A stretch of 51,787 bases of DNA from Pantoea stewartii subsp. stewartii (GTDB taxonomy: Bacteria; Pseudomonadota; Gammaproteobacteria; Enterobacterales; Enterobacteriaceae): positions 1 through 51,787 of the forward strand of contig NZ_VZPF01000031.1 of assembly GCF_008801695.1 (NCBI RefSeq), read 5' to 3'. A program made the position numbers and the translations under genes. Of this stretch, positions 9,947-20,100 are shown in pieces. Numbering within the stretch: position 1 is the first letter of the stretch; each line of letters starts with the position of its first letter. The notes below the pieces were generated by a model that saw only the letters and a list, made by a program, of their open reading frames with translations, had not been told where the DNA came from and did no database searches.

Positions 9947-9973
9947 TTATCGTCAGCCCTCGTTCAACCTTTA
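9947..9973 (-). promoter_or_regulatory. Sigma-28 (FliA) promoter of fliC
   Basis: On the minus strand TAAAGGTT, an 11-nt spacer, then GACGATAA closely match the enterobacterial class 3 flagellar consensus TAAAGTTT-N11-GCCGATAA. It lies 69 bp upstream of the fliC start. Confidence 0.88.
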
Positions 9974-10066
9974 GAAAAAAAATTCAGTAATTTTTCGCCA
10001 GCCAAATCCGGGAAGACAATTAAAGAAAGGGGTTTTATTCAGCCATCAATTTTTTCAAAAACAGGC

Positions 10067-10093
10067 TAATCTTTTGCCACTCGCTGCCGATAC
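10067..10093 (+). promoter_or_regulatory. Sigma-28 (FliA) promoter of fliDST
   Basis: TAATCTTT, an 11-nt spacer, then GCCGATAC match the sigma-28 consensus at the -10 element almost exactly. It lies 38 bp upstream of the fliD start and diverges from the fliC promoter. Confidence 0.85.
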
Positions 10094-10130
10094 CCATTTC
10101 ACTTAACGTAAACTCGTAAAGGATTAAAGC

Positions 10131-11528
10131 ATGGCAAGTGTAAGTTCACTCGGTGCTGGTACGAACCTCGACCTGAATACTCTCTACAGCAGCATGGAAT
10201 CCGCTGAGCAGACTAAACTGACGCCTATTACTAAGCAGCAGGCGTCCTATAACGCTCAGCTTACCGCCTGGGGCGTGGTGAAAACCGGCCTGTCAAAATT
10301 GCAGACCGCGGCGGCGGCATTGCAAAATGCCTCGACGATTGCGGCTACGAAAGTCACCAGCACGAATACCGCTTTCACTGCCACGCTGGCGAGCAAAGCC
10401 TCCGCCGGTAACTATTCTATTGAGGTTACTCAACTCGCCTCTTCGCAATCGCTGCTGTCAAAATCAGCCAGCAGTAAAGATACCGATTTAGGTGATCAGA
10501 GCCTGGCATCTCGCACGATTACGATTTCCCAGTCTGGGCAGAAATCGCCGCTCACGGTAACACTGAGCAAAGATCAAACCAGCCTGTCTGATATTCGCGA
10601 TGCGATTAATAAACAGCAAGGCAGCGTAAACGCCAGTATTATTAAAGCAGACGATAATACCTATTATCTGTCTCTGACTGCACGCGACAGTGGCACAGCG
10701 AATGCGATGACGGTCAGTACGGACGACGGCACGCTGTCCCAGTATATTAATAACAGTTCGGGTGGCAGCAGCAACGCGATGACCGAACAGGTTGCCGCTA
10801 AAGATGCGCAGTTAAAAATTAACGGCGTGTCCATCACCCGCAGCAGCAATACCGTCACGGACGCGCCTGAAGGTGTCACGCTCAACCTGACGAAAACCAC
10901 CGCTGCAAATACACCGGAAACGCTGACCGTCGCCACAGACAATCAGCCAATGACAGCGGCAATCCAGGCTTACGTGGATGCCTACAATTCCCTGCAAACT
11001 ACCATCGGTAACCAGACGAAATACACGGCGGTGAAAGCGGGTGAGTCGCAAAGTTCCGGTAACGGCGATCTGTTGGGTGATAATACCTTACGTAACATCC
11101 AGACCAGCCTGCGCAGTCAACTGTCCAGCGGACAAGCCAGCGGAAACCTGACCAGTCTGTCACAACTAGGGATCACGCAGGACGTTAACGGCAAGCTGAC
11201 TGTGGACAGCACCAAACTGGACAAAGCCCTGACCAATCAACCGACAGATGTCCTGAACTTTCTGACGGGTGACGGTAAAACAACCGGGTTTGCCACACAG
11301 GCAAATAACAAACTGACGCAGATACTGGCCAGTGACGGACAGGTACAAAATGCCACTAACGGCATTAATACCTCACTGAAAAAACTGTACGATCAGTACG
11401 ACGAAGTAAACAGCCAGATTGCGGCGACTATGGCGCGTTACAAAACACAGTTTACCAGTCTGTCTACCCTGGTCAGCTCCATGACCCAGACCGGTAACTA
11501 TTTGACCCAGCAGTTCGCCAAACTATAA
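10131..11528 (+). CDS. fliD: Flagellar filament cap protein FliD (HAP2)
   Basis: A 465-aa secreted cap protein that oligomerises at the filament tip and inserts flagellin monomers. It starts MASVSSLGAGTNLDLNTLYSSMESAEQTKL and ends with a coiled-coil-prone tail rich in Q, T and S, both typical. The middle (about 110-330) is Ser/Thr-rich, as in other FliD proteins. Length is normal (E. coli 468). It is the first gene of fliDST, with the sigma-28 promoter 38 bp upstream and AAAGGA before the ATG. FliT is its export chaperone, encoded two genes on. No defects were seen. Confidence 0.97.
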   Translation: MASVSSLGAGTNLDLNTLYSSMESAEQTKLTPITKQQASYNAQLTAWGVVKTGLSKLQTAAAALQNASTIAATKVTSTNTAFTATLASKASAGNYSIEVTQLASSQSLLSKSASSKDTDLGDQSLASRTITISQSGQKSPLTVTLSKDQTSLSDIRDAINKQQGSVNASIIKADDNTYYLSLTARDSGTANAMTVSTDDGTLSQYINNSSGGSSNAMTEQVAAKDAQLKINGVSITRSSNTVTDAPEGVTLNLTKTTAANTPETLTVATDNQPMTAAIQAYVDAYNSLQTTIGNQTKYTAVKAGESQSSGNGDLLGDNTLRNIQTSLRSQLSSGQASGNLTSLSQLGITQDVNGKLTVDSTKLDKALTNQPTDVLNFLTGDGKTTGFATQANNKLTQILASDGQVQNATNGINTSLKKLYDQYDEVNSQIAATMARYKTQFTSLSTLVSSMTQTGNYLTQQFAKL

Positions 11529-11542
11529 CAGGAGTGGTAAGC

Positions 11543-11953
11543 ATGTACGCTAAGTCCGGTATTCAGGCCTATGCGCAGGTAGGTGTGGAAAGCGCCGTAT
11601 TAAGCGCCAGCCCACATCAGCTGGTCGTGCTGCTTTTTGATGGCGCCCTGAGCGCCATGAAAAAAGCTGCCATTTTAATTGAGCAAGGCGATATTCCCGG
11701 TAAAGGTAACGCCTTATCTAAGGCCATTAATATCATTACTAACGGGCTGCGCGCAGGCCTGAACCATGAGGTTGGCGGTAAAATTTCCGCTAATCTCGAC
11801 GATCTGTATGAATATATGACCCGTCGTCTGTTACAGACTAACCTGAACAACGACCTTGAGGCCATTACGGAAGTCGAAGGCTTGCTCAATAATATTGCGG
11901 ATGCGTGGAAACAGATTGGCCCTAATTACCAGCCACAGCATGATACCTTTTAA
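11543..11953 (+). CDS. fliS: Flagellin export chaperone FliS
   Basis: A 136-aa cytosolic chaperone that binds the C-terminal D0 helix of FliC and prevents premature polymerisation. The start MYAKSGIQAYAQVGVESAV at 11543 is chosen because AGGAG lies 8 bases upstream and FliS proteins begin MY. A GTG nine bases earlier lies too close to that site. The conserved ASPHQLVVLLFDGALSAM and the four-helix-bundle length are present. It lies 14 bp after fliD and its stop overlaps the fliT start. Confidence 0.96.
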   Translation: MYAKSGIQAYAQVGVESAVLSASPHQLVVLLFDGALSAMKKAAILIEQGDIPGKGNALSKAINIITNGLRAGLNHEVGGKISANLDDLYEYMTRRLLQTNLNNDLEAITEVEGLLNNIADAWKQIGPNYQPQHDTF

Positions 11954-12312
11954 TGAGTCATCCACCCGAGCTGCTAAAAGGATATCAACACTTACTCACG
12001 CTCAGTAATGCCATGCTGGAAAATGCCCGGCAGGGACAATGGGATGAGTTGCTTAGTTGCGAATCAACTTACGTTAGTAGCGTCGAGCGTGTTGCGCGTG
12101 ATAACGATGCCAGTGCGCTGTCCGCATTACAGCGGGCACAAATTCGCCCGGTACTTGAGCAAATTCTGAAGAATGAAACCACGCTGAAGACGTTGCTGGG
12201 TGAACGTATGAGCGAACTGCGCTCGCTGGTCACGACCTCAACGCAGCAACACAACATTGTCTCTTCTTACGGCAAGATGGCGGGTAATATCCTTTACCCA
12301 AAAGACCAGTAA
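11953..12312 (+). CDS. fliT: Flagellar export chaperone FliT
   Basis: A 119-aa helical protein that chaperones FliD and, in the family, inhibits FlhDC when free. The start codon overlaps the fliS stop (TAATG), showing translational coupling. The GYQHLLTLSNAML and EQILKNETTLKTLLGERMSEL segments and the length (E. coli 121) are characteristic. It is the last gene of the fliDST operon. Confidence 0.93.
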   Translation: MSHPPELLKGYQHLLTLSNAMLENARQGQWDELLSCESTYVSSVERVARDNDASALSALQRAQIRPVLEQILKNETTLKTLLGERMSELRSLVTTSTQQHNIVSSYGKMAGNILYPKDQ

Positions 12313-12415
12313 AGGCCGACTTATGCGGGTAAAACTCTTTTTTTAGTTTACCCGCGTAATTTCTTCACTCTTATCCCATACTTCCAGTTCCCTCTCCTCT
12401 GACTGGACGTTTGTC

Positions 12416-13820
12416 ATGCACAACCCAACCCTTTTGCAGTTTTTCCACTGGTATTATCCCGATGGCAGCACGCTGTGGCCGGAAGTCGCAGAAAAAGCGG
12501 CCCTGCTTAATGACATCGGCATCAACATGGTCTGGCTGCCCCCTTGCTATAAAGGCGAGTCCGGTGGTTACTCGGTGGGTTATGACAGCTACGATCTCTT
12601 CGATTTAGGCGAGTTTGAGCAAAAAGGCAGCGTCGCCACCAAATATGGTGATAAGCAGCAGTTGCTGGCTGCCGTCAATGCGCTGCGCAGCCACAACATT
12701 GGCGTGCTGCTGGATGTGGTTCTCAACCATAAAATGGGCGCGGACGAGAAAGAACAGGTGAGCGTAAATCGCGTTAACCCGGATAATCGTGATGAAATTT
12801 ATCCCGAGGTCGTGGAATGCGAAGCCTGGACAAAGTTTACGTTTCCGGCGCGGGCAGGCGAATACTCGACATTCATCTGGGATCATAAGTGTTTTAGCGG
12901 GGTCGACCATATTGAAGTTAGGTAACTTTGATTATCTGATGGGCGCCAATGTTGATTTCCGCAATAAGGCGGTGAGCGAAGAACTCAAATACTGGGCGCG
13001 CTGGGTCATGGAGCAGGTCCCCTGCACCGGCTTTCGTCTGGACGCGGTAAAACATATCCCGGCCTGGTTTTACAAAGACTGGATCGAACATATTCAGGAC
13101 GTCGCTAACGAACCGCTGTTTATTGCGGCGGAATACTGGTCCTTTGAAACCGAAAAGTTGCAGGAATATATCAATCAGGTGGAAGGCAAAACGCTGCTGT
13201 TTGACGCCCCGCTGCATATGAATTTTCATCAGGCGTCTAAAGCCGGCAGCGATTATGACCTGAGCAAAATTTTTGATAACTCGTTGGTATTAGCCGACCC
13301 GTGGCATGCCGTGACTATCGTGGCCAACCACGACACACAGCCGCTGCAGTCTCTGGAAGCGCCCGTTGAAGCCTGGTTTAAGCCGCTGGCTTATGCGCTG
13401 ATTCTGTTGCGCGAGCAAGGCGTTCCGACCATTTTTTATCCGGACCTGTTCGGTGCCCACTATGAGGATGAAGGCGGAGACGGTGAAATGCATCAGGTCG
13501 ATATGCCGGTCATTCCTGAACTCGAAGGGCTGATTCGTGCCCGTCAGCAATTTGGCTGGGGCGCGCAAACCGATTACTTCGACCATCCTAACTGCGTCGC
13601 GTTCAGCCGCAGCGGAACCGCTGAAAAGCCGGGCTGTATTGTGATCATGTCGAATGGCGAAGCGGGGGAAAAACAGATTTCAATGGGAGAAGGATATGCC
13701 GGGAAAGTATGGTATGACTATCTGGGACATCAATCCTATACCGTTACGACGGACGACGCCGGCAGCGCCGTGTTTCGCTGTAATGCAGGCAGCGTGAGTG
13801 TCTGGGTTGTTGAGGCATAA
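12416..13820 (+). pseudogene. amyA: Cytoplasmic alpha-amylase AmyA, internal deletion with frameshift
   Basis: This GH13 enzyme hydrolyses alpha-1,4-glucans in the cytoplasm. Frame 1 (12416-12925) covers residues to FSGVDHIE, including the conserved LLDVVLNHK region. After 12916 it runs into VR-stop. The downstream frame resumes at 12918 with LGNFDYLMG and continues to the normal end, with the catalytic-type motifs [15 protein letters not shown] and ANHDTQ. Compared with E. coli AmyA (495 aa), about 26 residues between HIE and LGNFDYL are missing. The missing segment is not a multiple of 3, so the frame breaks. A deletion this size is hard to explain by a base-calling error, and the enzyme is probably dead. 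Position after fliT and before yedD is the E. coli order. Confidence 0.92.
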
Positions 13821-13869
13821 AACCACAGGTCCGCTGCTTTTTCTGGCGCGGTAACAGCCTGCGCATCAG

Positions 13870-13898
13870 CGCAAAGCGGTCCTTAAGACCGCTTTGCG
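13870..13898. terminator. Bidirectional terminator between amyA and yedD
   Basis: A perfect 12-bp stem (CGCAAAGCGGTC / GACCGCTTTGCG) with a 5-nt loop separates the convergent amyA and yedD genes. Confidence 0.8.
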
Positions 13899-13902
13899 TC
13901 AT

Positions 13903-14361
13903 TTATTTGTTCAGAACCGGACGCATAATCTCAGGTTCGATATTCTGAATCACATCCACACCGGGATGTTGGGCCGCTTCCTGTAAAGCTTTCTGGCATT
14001 CCACCGTGGGTCGATCGACCTTACGCAACGTAAGCCCGTCGTAATCCAGCTCACCGCCATCCAGATCCAGTGTCATGATGCGTAACTGACGCGTAACATT
14101 GACATAATCGCCATTCAGCTGCGTCAATTTGCCTGGCTTCGCAATGACTCGTTGCCACTGCCGGCAATCCAGCGTACTGCCGTCCGCGTTGATAATCAGA
14201 CTCCCAATCGCCTTGTCGCTAATCAGGTTACTCTGCGGCCCAACCGTCTGCCAGTTGCCTTGTAAATTTGCCGGGGCCGGCGTTTGCACCGCACTTTGAT
14301 AACTGTTTATTTGTGCGCAGCCACTCAGCGCCAGTGTAGCAATCAGCATCCAGTTTTTCAT
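13903..14361 (-). CDS. yedD: YedD family lipoprotein
   Basis: A 152-aa lipoprotein. The first 15 residues form a signal peptide ending in the lipobox LSGC, so Cys15 should be lipidated and the protein anchored in the envelope. The core (LQGNWQTVGPQSNLIS, GSLIINADGSTLDCRQWQRVI, DYDGLTLRKVDRPTVEC) matches E. coli YedD, including the two cysteines after the lipobox that may form a disulphide. Biochemical function is unknown. The position next to amyA is conserved. Confidence 0.9.
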   Translation of the reverse strand: MKNWMLIATLALSGCAQINSYQSAVQTPAPANLQGNWQTVGPQSNLISDKAIGSLIINADGSTLDCRQWQRVIAKPGKLTQLNGDYVNVTRQLRIMTLDLDGGELDYDGLTLRKVDRPTVECQKALQEAAQHPGVDVIQNIEPEIMRPVLNK

Positions 14362-14602
14362 CTTTGATCCCTAAATCCGGTTAATGGCGGCTACGTTATA
14401 ATTTTTACCGCCAGATGTGCAAGATATCTGAGGGATGAAATCAACGTAAAGCGCGCTTTTCCTGGATTCATCACGCACCGGGTGATGTTTATTCCCTTCC
14501 CTGCCCGCTTTTATCGCTGTGAATGAACCTGTCCACTCCGGCCTGACAAGGGAGGCACAACAGGCTACACTGTCGCCCTGCATTACATCTCAGAGATTTG
14601 TC

Positions 14603-14926
14603 ATGAAAACTCCAGAAGCTTATTATGCCCAGGCACGCCAAATGTTCTTCACTGCCCATGCCGATTTTCAGGCCGCACTCGATGAACTGACCGAACAGGA
14701 TGCCCGTGCCGCCAATATGTCCCTGCGTGAATTGCGCGAGTGGCACGCCGAACGCATTTATGCCGCCTTTTTACGCCAGAAAAATCTTGATGGTATGATT
14801 TTTTCGATTCAACTGGCAGAGCCGGATAAAGCCGTCGCCGCCGAAGCCATCGAAGCCTATCTCCGATCGCATGCCGAATCTCTGGGAATGAGTTGGGAAG
14901 AATTTTGTATTAAGAACGAGCTCTAG
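14603..14926 (+). CDS. Small uncharacterised protein (DUF6388-like)
   Basis: A 107-aa acidic, helix-rich, soluble protein (MKTPEAYYAQARQMFF ... SLGMSWEEFCIKNEL). The start is the first ATG giving this conserved-looking N-terminus. The frame is open 84 bases further upstream, but that part lies in the promoter region shared with yedD. The C-terminal GMSWEEF-type ending resembles the DUF6388 family, recognised from memory only. No function is known. It diverges from yedD and is followed by a strong terminator hairpin. Confidence 0.65.
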   Translation: MKTPEAYYAQARQMFFTAHADFQAALDELTEQDARAANMSLRELREWHAERIYAAFLRQKNLDGMIFSIQLAEPDKAVAAEAIEAYLRSHAESLGMSWEEFCIKNEL

Positions 14927-15016
14927 CTATACCTCAGCTGTGCGGACAGGAAGAATAACGGCGATGGCGTTGCGCAGCGTCGTGACAACAAACGGTTAAT
15001 GCCCCTGATACGGCCT

Positions 15017-15049
15017 CGCTGGCGGCAGAAAACCCCTCTGCCGCCAGCG
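15017..15049. terminator. Bidirectional terminator hairpin
   Basis: A perfect 12-bp GC-rich stem (CGCTGGCGGCAG / CTGCCGCCAGCG) with a 9-nt loop lies between the convergent 14603-14926 gene and iraP. U-tracts are poor. Confidence 0.7.
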
Positions 15050-15056
15050 TTAGCGA

Positions 15057-15353
15057 TCACTCTTCTTGTTCGAGCTTTCCCCTCACCTCAACATACTTAG
15101 CCACGGCCAGTAATCGGTTGAGGTGCGTGAGCAACAGATCAATATCAGACTGCATGAACTCTGATGAGGAACGCGATGCCGTGACAATGGCATCCTGCAC
15201 CGTCTCAGAAATCGTTAACGCATTATCTTGTTTCGCCTGGACTAATAAAGCGGCAACCAGCAATGACTGCGCTTCGACCTGAGCAGTCAGTTCCTTTGCA
15301 TCGACATCCATTTTTGCCAGTTTAAGCAGAATATCAATAACCAATTGTCGCAT
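15057..15353 (-). CDS. iraP: IraP-like anti-adapter (stabilises RpoS)
   Basis: A 98-aa protein. The N-terminus MRQLVIDILLKLAKMD followed by KELTAQVEAQSLLVAALL aligns well with E. coli IraP (MKNLIAELLFKLAQ..., SKELCAQVEALEIIVTAML). In E. coli IraP binds RssB and blocks delivery of sigma-S to ClpXP during phosphate or magnesium starvation. The C-terminal half is more diverged and about 12 residues longer. The start at 15353 is supported by GGGAGA upstream. An ATG 27 bases earlier lacks a ribosome site. In E. coli iraP lies elsewhere (near phoA), so this is a different neighbourhood. It diverges from the SOS-controlled gene next to it. Confidence 0.75.
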   Translation of the reverse strand: MRQLVIDILLKLAKMDVDAKELTAQVEAQSLLVAALLVQAKQDNALTISETVQDAIVTASRSSSEFMQSDIDLLLTHLNRLLAVAKYVEVRGKLEQEE

Positions 15354-15470
15354 TGCACTTCTCCCGGTGAGTGAGCGCATATATCGTTAAGAGCGCCCTC
15401 AGAGTAAACCAGATAAAAATGCTTTTCTACGCGGGACCTAAAAAACGGATTCATGCAAACATCAGCTTGA

Positions 15471-15490
15471 TACTGTTTTTATTTACAGTA
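15471..15490. promoter_or_regulatory. LexA (SOS) box upstream of msgA-like gene
   Basis: TACTGTTTTTATTTACAGTA is a near-consensus E. coli LexA operator (TACTGT-N8-ACAGTA, with both CTGT/ACAG halves perfect). It lies 38 bp upstream of the start codon at 15529. Confidence 0.93.
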
Positions 15491-15528
15491 AAATGGCAAC
15501 GCGATTTTGCCCTGAAGGGATGGTTATT

Positions 15529-15768
15529 ATGTTTGTAGAGTTAATTTACGATAAGCGTAATGTCGTGGGCCTGCCAGGGGCGCGCGACATGATATTGGCA
15601 GAGCTTCAAAAGCGTGTGCATCGTGTTTTTCCTGACATCGAGGTCAAGGTGAAACCGATGGAACGTAACGCGATAGAAACCGACCTCAGCAAGAATGATA
15701 AAGCCACTGTCGCGCGTCTGGTGGACGAAATGTTTGATGAAGCCGAGTTTTGGCTGGTGGCGGATTAA
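15529..15768 (+). CDS. msgA: DinI-like family protein MsgA
   Basis: A 79-aa protein of the DinI family (RecA-filament modulators). MFVELIYDKRNVVGLPGAR...VFPDIEVKVKPM...DEMFDEAEFWLVAD closely resembles Salmonella MsgA, described as a macrophage-survival protein. Family features are the acidic C-terminal helix and the terminal W-x-V. The start at 15529 is chosen because AAGGGA lies 8 bases upstream. The open frame extends 36 bases further, into the region right beside the LexA box. The operator predicts induction by DNA damage and a modulatory role on RecA (inference). Confidence 0.88.
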   Translation: MFVELIYDKRNVVGLPGARDMILAELQKRVHRVFPDIEVKVKPMERNAIETDLSKNDKATVARLVDEMFDEAEFWLVAD

Positions 15769-15805
15769 TCTGTTAATCGCCACCCCTCAGTTAGCGGGAG
15801 ATACC

Positions 15806-16072
15806 TTAACTCTCCTGCTCACTGTGGTTGATTTCAATTTCAATATCCTGAATGGCTTTCTCCAGATCTTCCAGCAACGTTCCCTGCTTATTCAGTAATG
15901 CGTCAATACGGGCCGCATTCCCTTCATCCTTGTATTCACCGGCATCAAAGGCTAACCAATGGGCGGAAAGCGTCTCAGTGTTCGTTTGCGCATAGTGGCG
16001 CATTTCTTTCAACTGGGATGCCACGTCACGCAGATAATCGGTTTTGCTTTTGGTTTCGATTGAATCACTCAT
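15806..16072 (-). CDS. Small hydrophilic coiled-coil-like hypothetical protein
   Basis: An 88-aa acidic protein that I do not recognise. It is predicted to be almost wholly helical (YLRDVASQLKEMRHYAQTNT, ARIDALLNKQGTLLEDLEKAI) with heptad-like hydrophobic spacing, no cysteines, no signal peptide and no membrane segment. AAGGAAA lies 7 bases before the start. It converges on msgA and shares a divergent promoter region with the 16322 gene. Composition and ribosome site make a real gene likely. Confidence 0.65.
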   Translation of the reverse strand: MSDSIETKSKTDYLRDVASQLKEMRHYAQTNTETLSAHWLAFDAGEYKDEGNAARIDALLNKQGTLLEDLEKAIQDIEIEINHSEQES

Positions 16073-16321
16073 GCTGTGTTTCCTTTTGGTTGTTTTTCCA
16101 ATGAAAATATCGTCTGGAGATTTAAAGGTAGGACAATATAGCGGTTTTGCATTAGGAATAATCGGAAGTCACTTTTACAGGACATGGCTTCTCGCCGTGG
16201 TCAGGCGGAAAACGGCGGTGTCATACCCCGTCCTTACGTGATGATAAATATGCTGACGGGTCTCCGCTCACAGCTTTGTTGTGCTGGTCTAGACTTAGAG
16301 GACGACAAAGAGGAGCAAACG

Positions 16322-17520
<1,199 letters not shown>

Positions 17521-17836
17521 ATAGTTAAGGTAATCAAATTTCAATATACAAGGAGAATAAACACCGACAGGTAGATGTCTGAAGTAAAGGGATGATGAGG
17601 CAGGTTGTGGTGCGATAATCGCGTCTCAGACGCTGCCCTGACAGGCCCAACTCGGCTACCGCGCGCGGCTGGCATGGCCTGAACGCATCAGGAAAGGTTA
17701 TCAGGTGTACGATTGCATCGTTGAACACGTATAAAGCAACAAGAAGGTGCTTTTGGTAAAGCCACATTCTGTGTCGCTCTTGTCCCAACTCAACGCCGCC
17801 AGGCATATACCTGATAATAAAGACCCGTTTTCCCGA
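17521..17836. other. Region without a supported gene between the IS110 remnant and fliE
   Basis: About 315 bp. The only open frame (minus, 17534-17806) has no ribosome site and no recognisable product. The stretch may hold eroded remains of an earlier gene. It replaces the yedE/yedF/yedK-type genes that E. coli carries between yedD and fliE. Confidence 0.5.
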
Positions 17837-18148
17837 CTACACCTGCATGTTCATGATGTCGGTATAGGCCGAAACCAGCTTGTTCCTGACCTGAATCCCC
17901 ATCTGCATGGAGATAGACGATTTTTGCAGATCGACCATCACATCGTTTAAAGCGACACCGGGTTTCCCCATTTCGAACGCCTGCGCCTGGCTACGGGCGG
18001 TGGTCTGGGTTTCGCTGATTTTGTCCAGAGCGGCCTTCATGGTCGCGCCAAAATCGATATGGCTGTTGACCTCATCGCTTTTGTTATTGGCCTGAAGCGA
18101 GGTCATCTGTAACTGCTGTAAAACACCGTCGATTGCCTGAATTGACAT
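17837..18148 (-). CDS. fliE: Flagellar hook-basal body protein FliE
   Basis: A 103-aa junction protein between the MS ring and the proximal rod, exported early. MSIQAIDGVLQQLQ at the N-terminus and GVALNDVMVDLQKSSISMQMGIQVRNKLVSAYTDIMNMQV at the C-terminus are the family signature. The length matches E. coli (104). GAGG precedes the ATG. It is transcribed alone, divergently from fliF across 233 bp that must hold both class 2 (FlhDC-dependent) promoters, as in E. coli. FlhDC sites were not assigned by eye. Confidence 0.97.
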   Translation of the reverse strand: MSIQAIDGVLQQLQMTSLQANNKSDEVNSHIDFGATMKAALDKISETQTTARSQAQAFEMGKPGVALNDVMVDLQKSSISMQMGIQVRNKLVSAYTDIMNMQV

Positions 18149-18381
18149 GGTTGCTACCTCATTAAAAAAGATGAAGATTTTTTACGTGGGGAGAAGTTAA
18201 CACATTGTCAATAAGACAAAGCCGCTAAATGACGCTAAAAACCGTGGCTTATTCACCCATCGAATTTTGCGTTTCATCAAATAATGCCAGGCATTGAAGT
18301 AGAAATTTTATTTAAGCAGGTCAGGGAGTCTGTTTTGCCATCACAACTAACCCGGTCAATTACGTCAGGCAGGAATCGGTC

Positions 18382-20100
18382 ATGAATGCGAGTGCAGCCG
18401 CCACACAAAATGAAGAAACGAAAGGCTTTGGTGACCTTCTCGCTCGCCTGCGTGCCAATCCACGTATTCCGTTAATCGTCGCAGCCGCAGCCGCTATCGC
18501 TGTGGTTTTTTCGTTGGTGCTCTGGGCCAAAACACCGAACTACAGCGTATTGTTCAGCAACCTGTCCAATGAGGACGGGGGTGCCATTGTCACGCAGTTG
18601 ACGCAAATGAATGTCCCTTATCGTTTCGCGGATAACGGCGGTGCATTAATGGTGCCGGAAGATAAGGTGCATGAGCTGCGCCTGCGTCTGGCTGAACAGG
18701 GTCTGCCAAAAGGTGGCAACGTCGGTTTTGAACTGCTGGATAAAGAGAAGTTCGGTATCAGCCAGTTCAGCGAGCAGGTGAACTACCAGCGCGCACTGGA
18801 AGGCGAGCTGGCACGTACTATCGAATCTCTTGGGCCGGTGAAAACGGCGCGCGTCCATCTGGCGATGCCTAAACCAACCCTGTTCGTACGTGAGCAAAAA
18901 GCGCCCTCCGCGTCTGTGACGTTAACTCTGCAGCCAGGCCGTGCGCTGGATGAAGGTCAGATTCAGGCCATCACGCACATGGTTTCCAGCAGCGTGGCCG
19001 GTTTACCGCCGGGGAACGTGACCGTAGTCGATCAGAGCGGTCATCTGTTAACCCGTTCTGACGCAGTAGGCCGTGATCTGAACGATGCACAGCTGAAATA
19101 TGCCGCCGAAGTCGAAGCGCGTTACCAGCAACGTATCGAAGCGATCCTTAACCCGATTCTGGGCCAGGGCAATGTCCATGCGCAGGTAACGGCACAGATT
19201 AACTTCGATACCAGTGAACAGACGGATGAGAAGTACCAGCCGAACGGCGATCCGAAAAACGCGTCTATTCGCTCTCAGCAGACCAGCACCAGCGAGCAGA
19301 CGGGCAGCCCTTATCCGGGCGGCGTACCGGGCGCACTGTCTAACCAGCCTGCGCCAGCCAATACGGCCCCGATCAATACGGCCAATAACAATGCTGCCAA
19401 TGGCCAGAATGCCAATGGTCAGAACAATGAGGCCAATGGTCAACGGACCAGCACAGCCTCTACCAGCAGTGTACCGACCAACTCGCGCCGTGATGATACG
19501 GTGAACTATGAGCTGGATCGTACCATTCGTCATACCAAGATGAATGTGGGTGACGTGCAGCGCCTGTCTGTTGCCGTGGTGGTGAACTATCGCGAAGACG
19601 ATAAAGGCAAAGCGATTGCGCTGAATGAGCAGCAGCTGAAGCAGATTGAAAACCTGACGCGCGAAGCCATGGGCTATTCACAGACACGTGGCGACACTGT
19701 CAACGTGGTGAACTCGCAGTTTAATACCACCGAGCCTGTATCAACTGAACTGCCCTTCTGGCAACAGCAGTCGTTCTTTAATCAGCTGATTAATGCAGGT
19801 AAATGGCTGTTGGTTGCGCTGGTGGCGTTCATCCTGTATCGCAAAATGGTGCGTCCGCATGTTCTGCGTAAGAAAGCCGCAGAGCAGGCCGCTGCAGAAG
19901 CTCAGGCTGCCCGTGCTGCTCAGCAGAACGATCAGGAAGCTTACAGCGTCCAGCTCAGCAAAGATGAACTTGAGCAGGAACGTAAATCTAATAACCGCAT
20001 GAGCGCTGAAGTCATGAGCCAGCGTATCCGCGACATGTCTGAAAACGATCCGCGCGTTGTTGCGCTGGTGATTCGCGAATGGATGAGTAACGAACTATGA
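18382..20100 (+). CDS. fliF: Flagellar MS-ring protein FliF
   Basis: A 572-aa inner-membrane ring protein. The first transmembrane helix is near residues 30-50 ([20 protein letters not shown]). The ring-building motifs fill the periplasmic part (about 50-440), interrupted near 280-370 by a low-complexity linker of N, A, Q, G and T with repeated NGQN units. The second transmembrane helix is near 472-490 ([15 protein letters not shown]). The cytoplasmic tail ends [17 protein letters not shown], which binds FliG. AGGAA lies upstream. Its stop overlaps fliG (ATGA). It heads a gapless operon down to fliR. Confidence 0.97.
   Translation: MNASAAATQNEETKGFGDLLARLRANPRIPLIVAAAAAIAVVFSLVLWAKTPNYSVLFSNLSNEDGGAIVTQLTQMNVPYRFADNGGALMVPEDKVHELRLRLAEQGLPKGGNVGFELLDKEKFGISQFSEQVNYQRALEGELARTIESLGPVKTARVHLAMPKPTLFVREQKAPSASVTLTLQPGRALDEGQIQAITHMVSSSVAGLPPGNVTVVDQSGHLLTRSDAVGRDLNDAQLKYAAEVEARYQQRIEAILNPILGQGNVHAQVTAQINFDTSEQTDEKYQPNGDPKNASIRSQQTSTSEQTGSPYPGGVPGALSNQPAPANTAPINTANNNAANGQNANGQNNEANGQRTSTASTSSVPTNSRRDDTVNYELDRTIRHTKMNVGDVQRLSVAVVVNYREDDKGKAIALNEQQLKQIENLTREAMGYSQTRGDTVNVVNSQFNTTEPVSTELPFWQQQSFFNQLINAGKWLLVALVAFILYRKMVRPHVLRKKAAEQAAAEAQAARAAQQNDQEAYSVQLSKDELEQERKSNNRMSAEVMSQRIRDMSENDPRVVALVIREWMSNEL

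Noticed and set aside
17534..17806. 90-codon minus-strand frame upstream of fliE's 3' end
   Set aside because: No ribosome site and no family resemblance. Kept as an unassigned region.
19370..19440. Short repeats in fliF as a CRISPR-like or regulatory repeat
   Set aside because: They encode NGQN-type linker repeats in frame and are part of the protein.
19048..19533. 161-codon minus-strand frame inside fliF
   Set aside because: It mirrors the repetitive linker of FliF and has no independent support.
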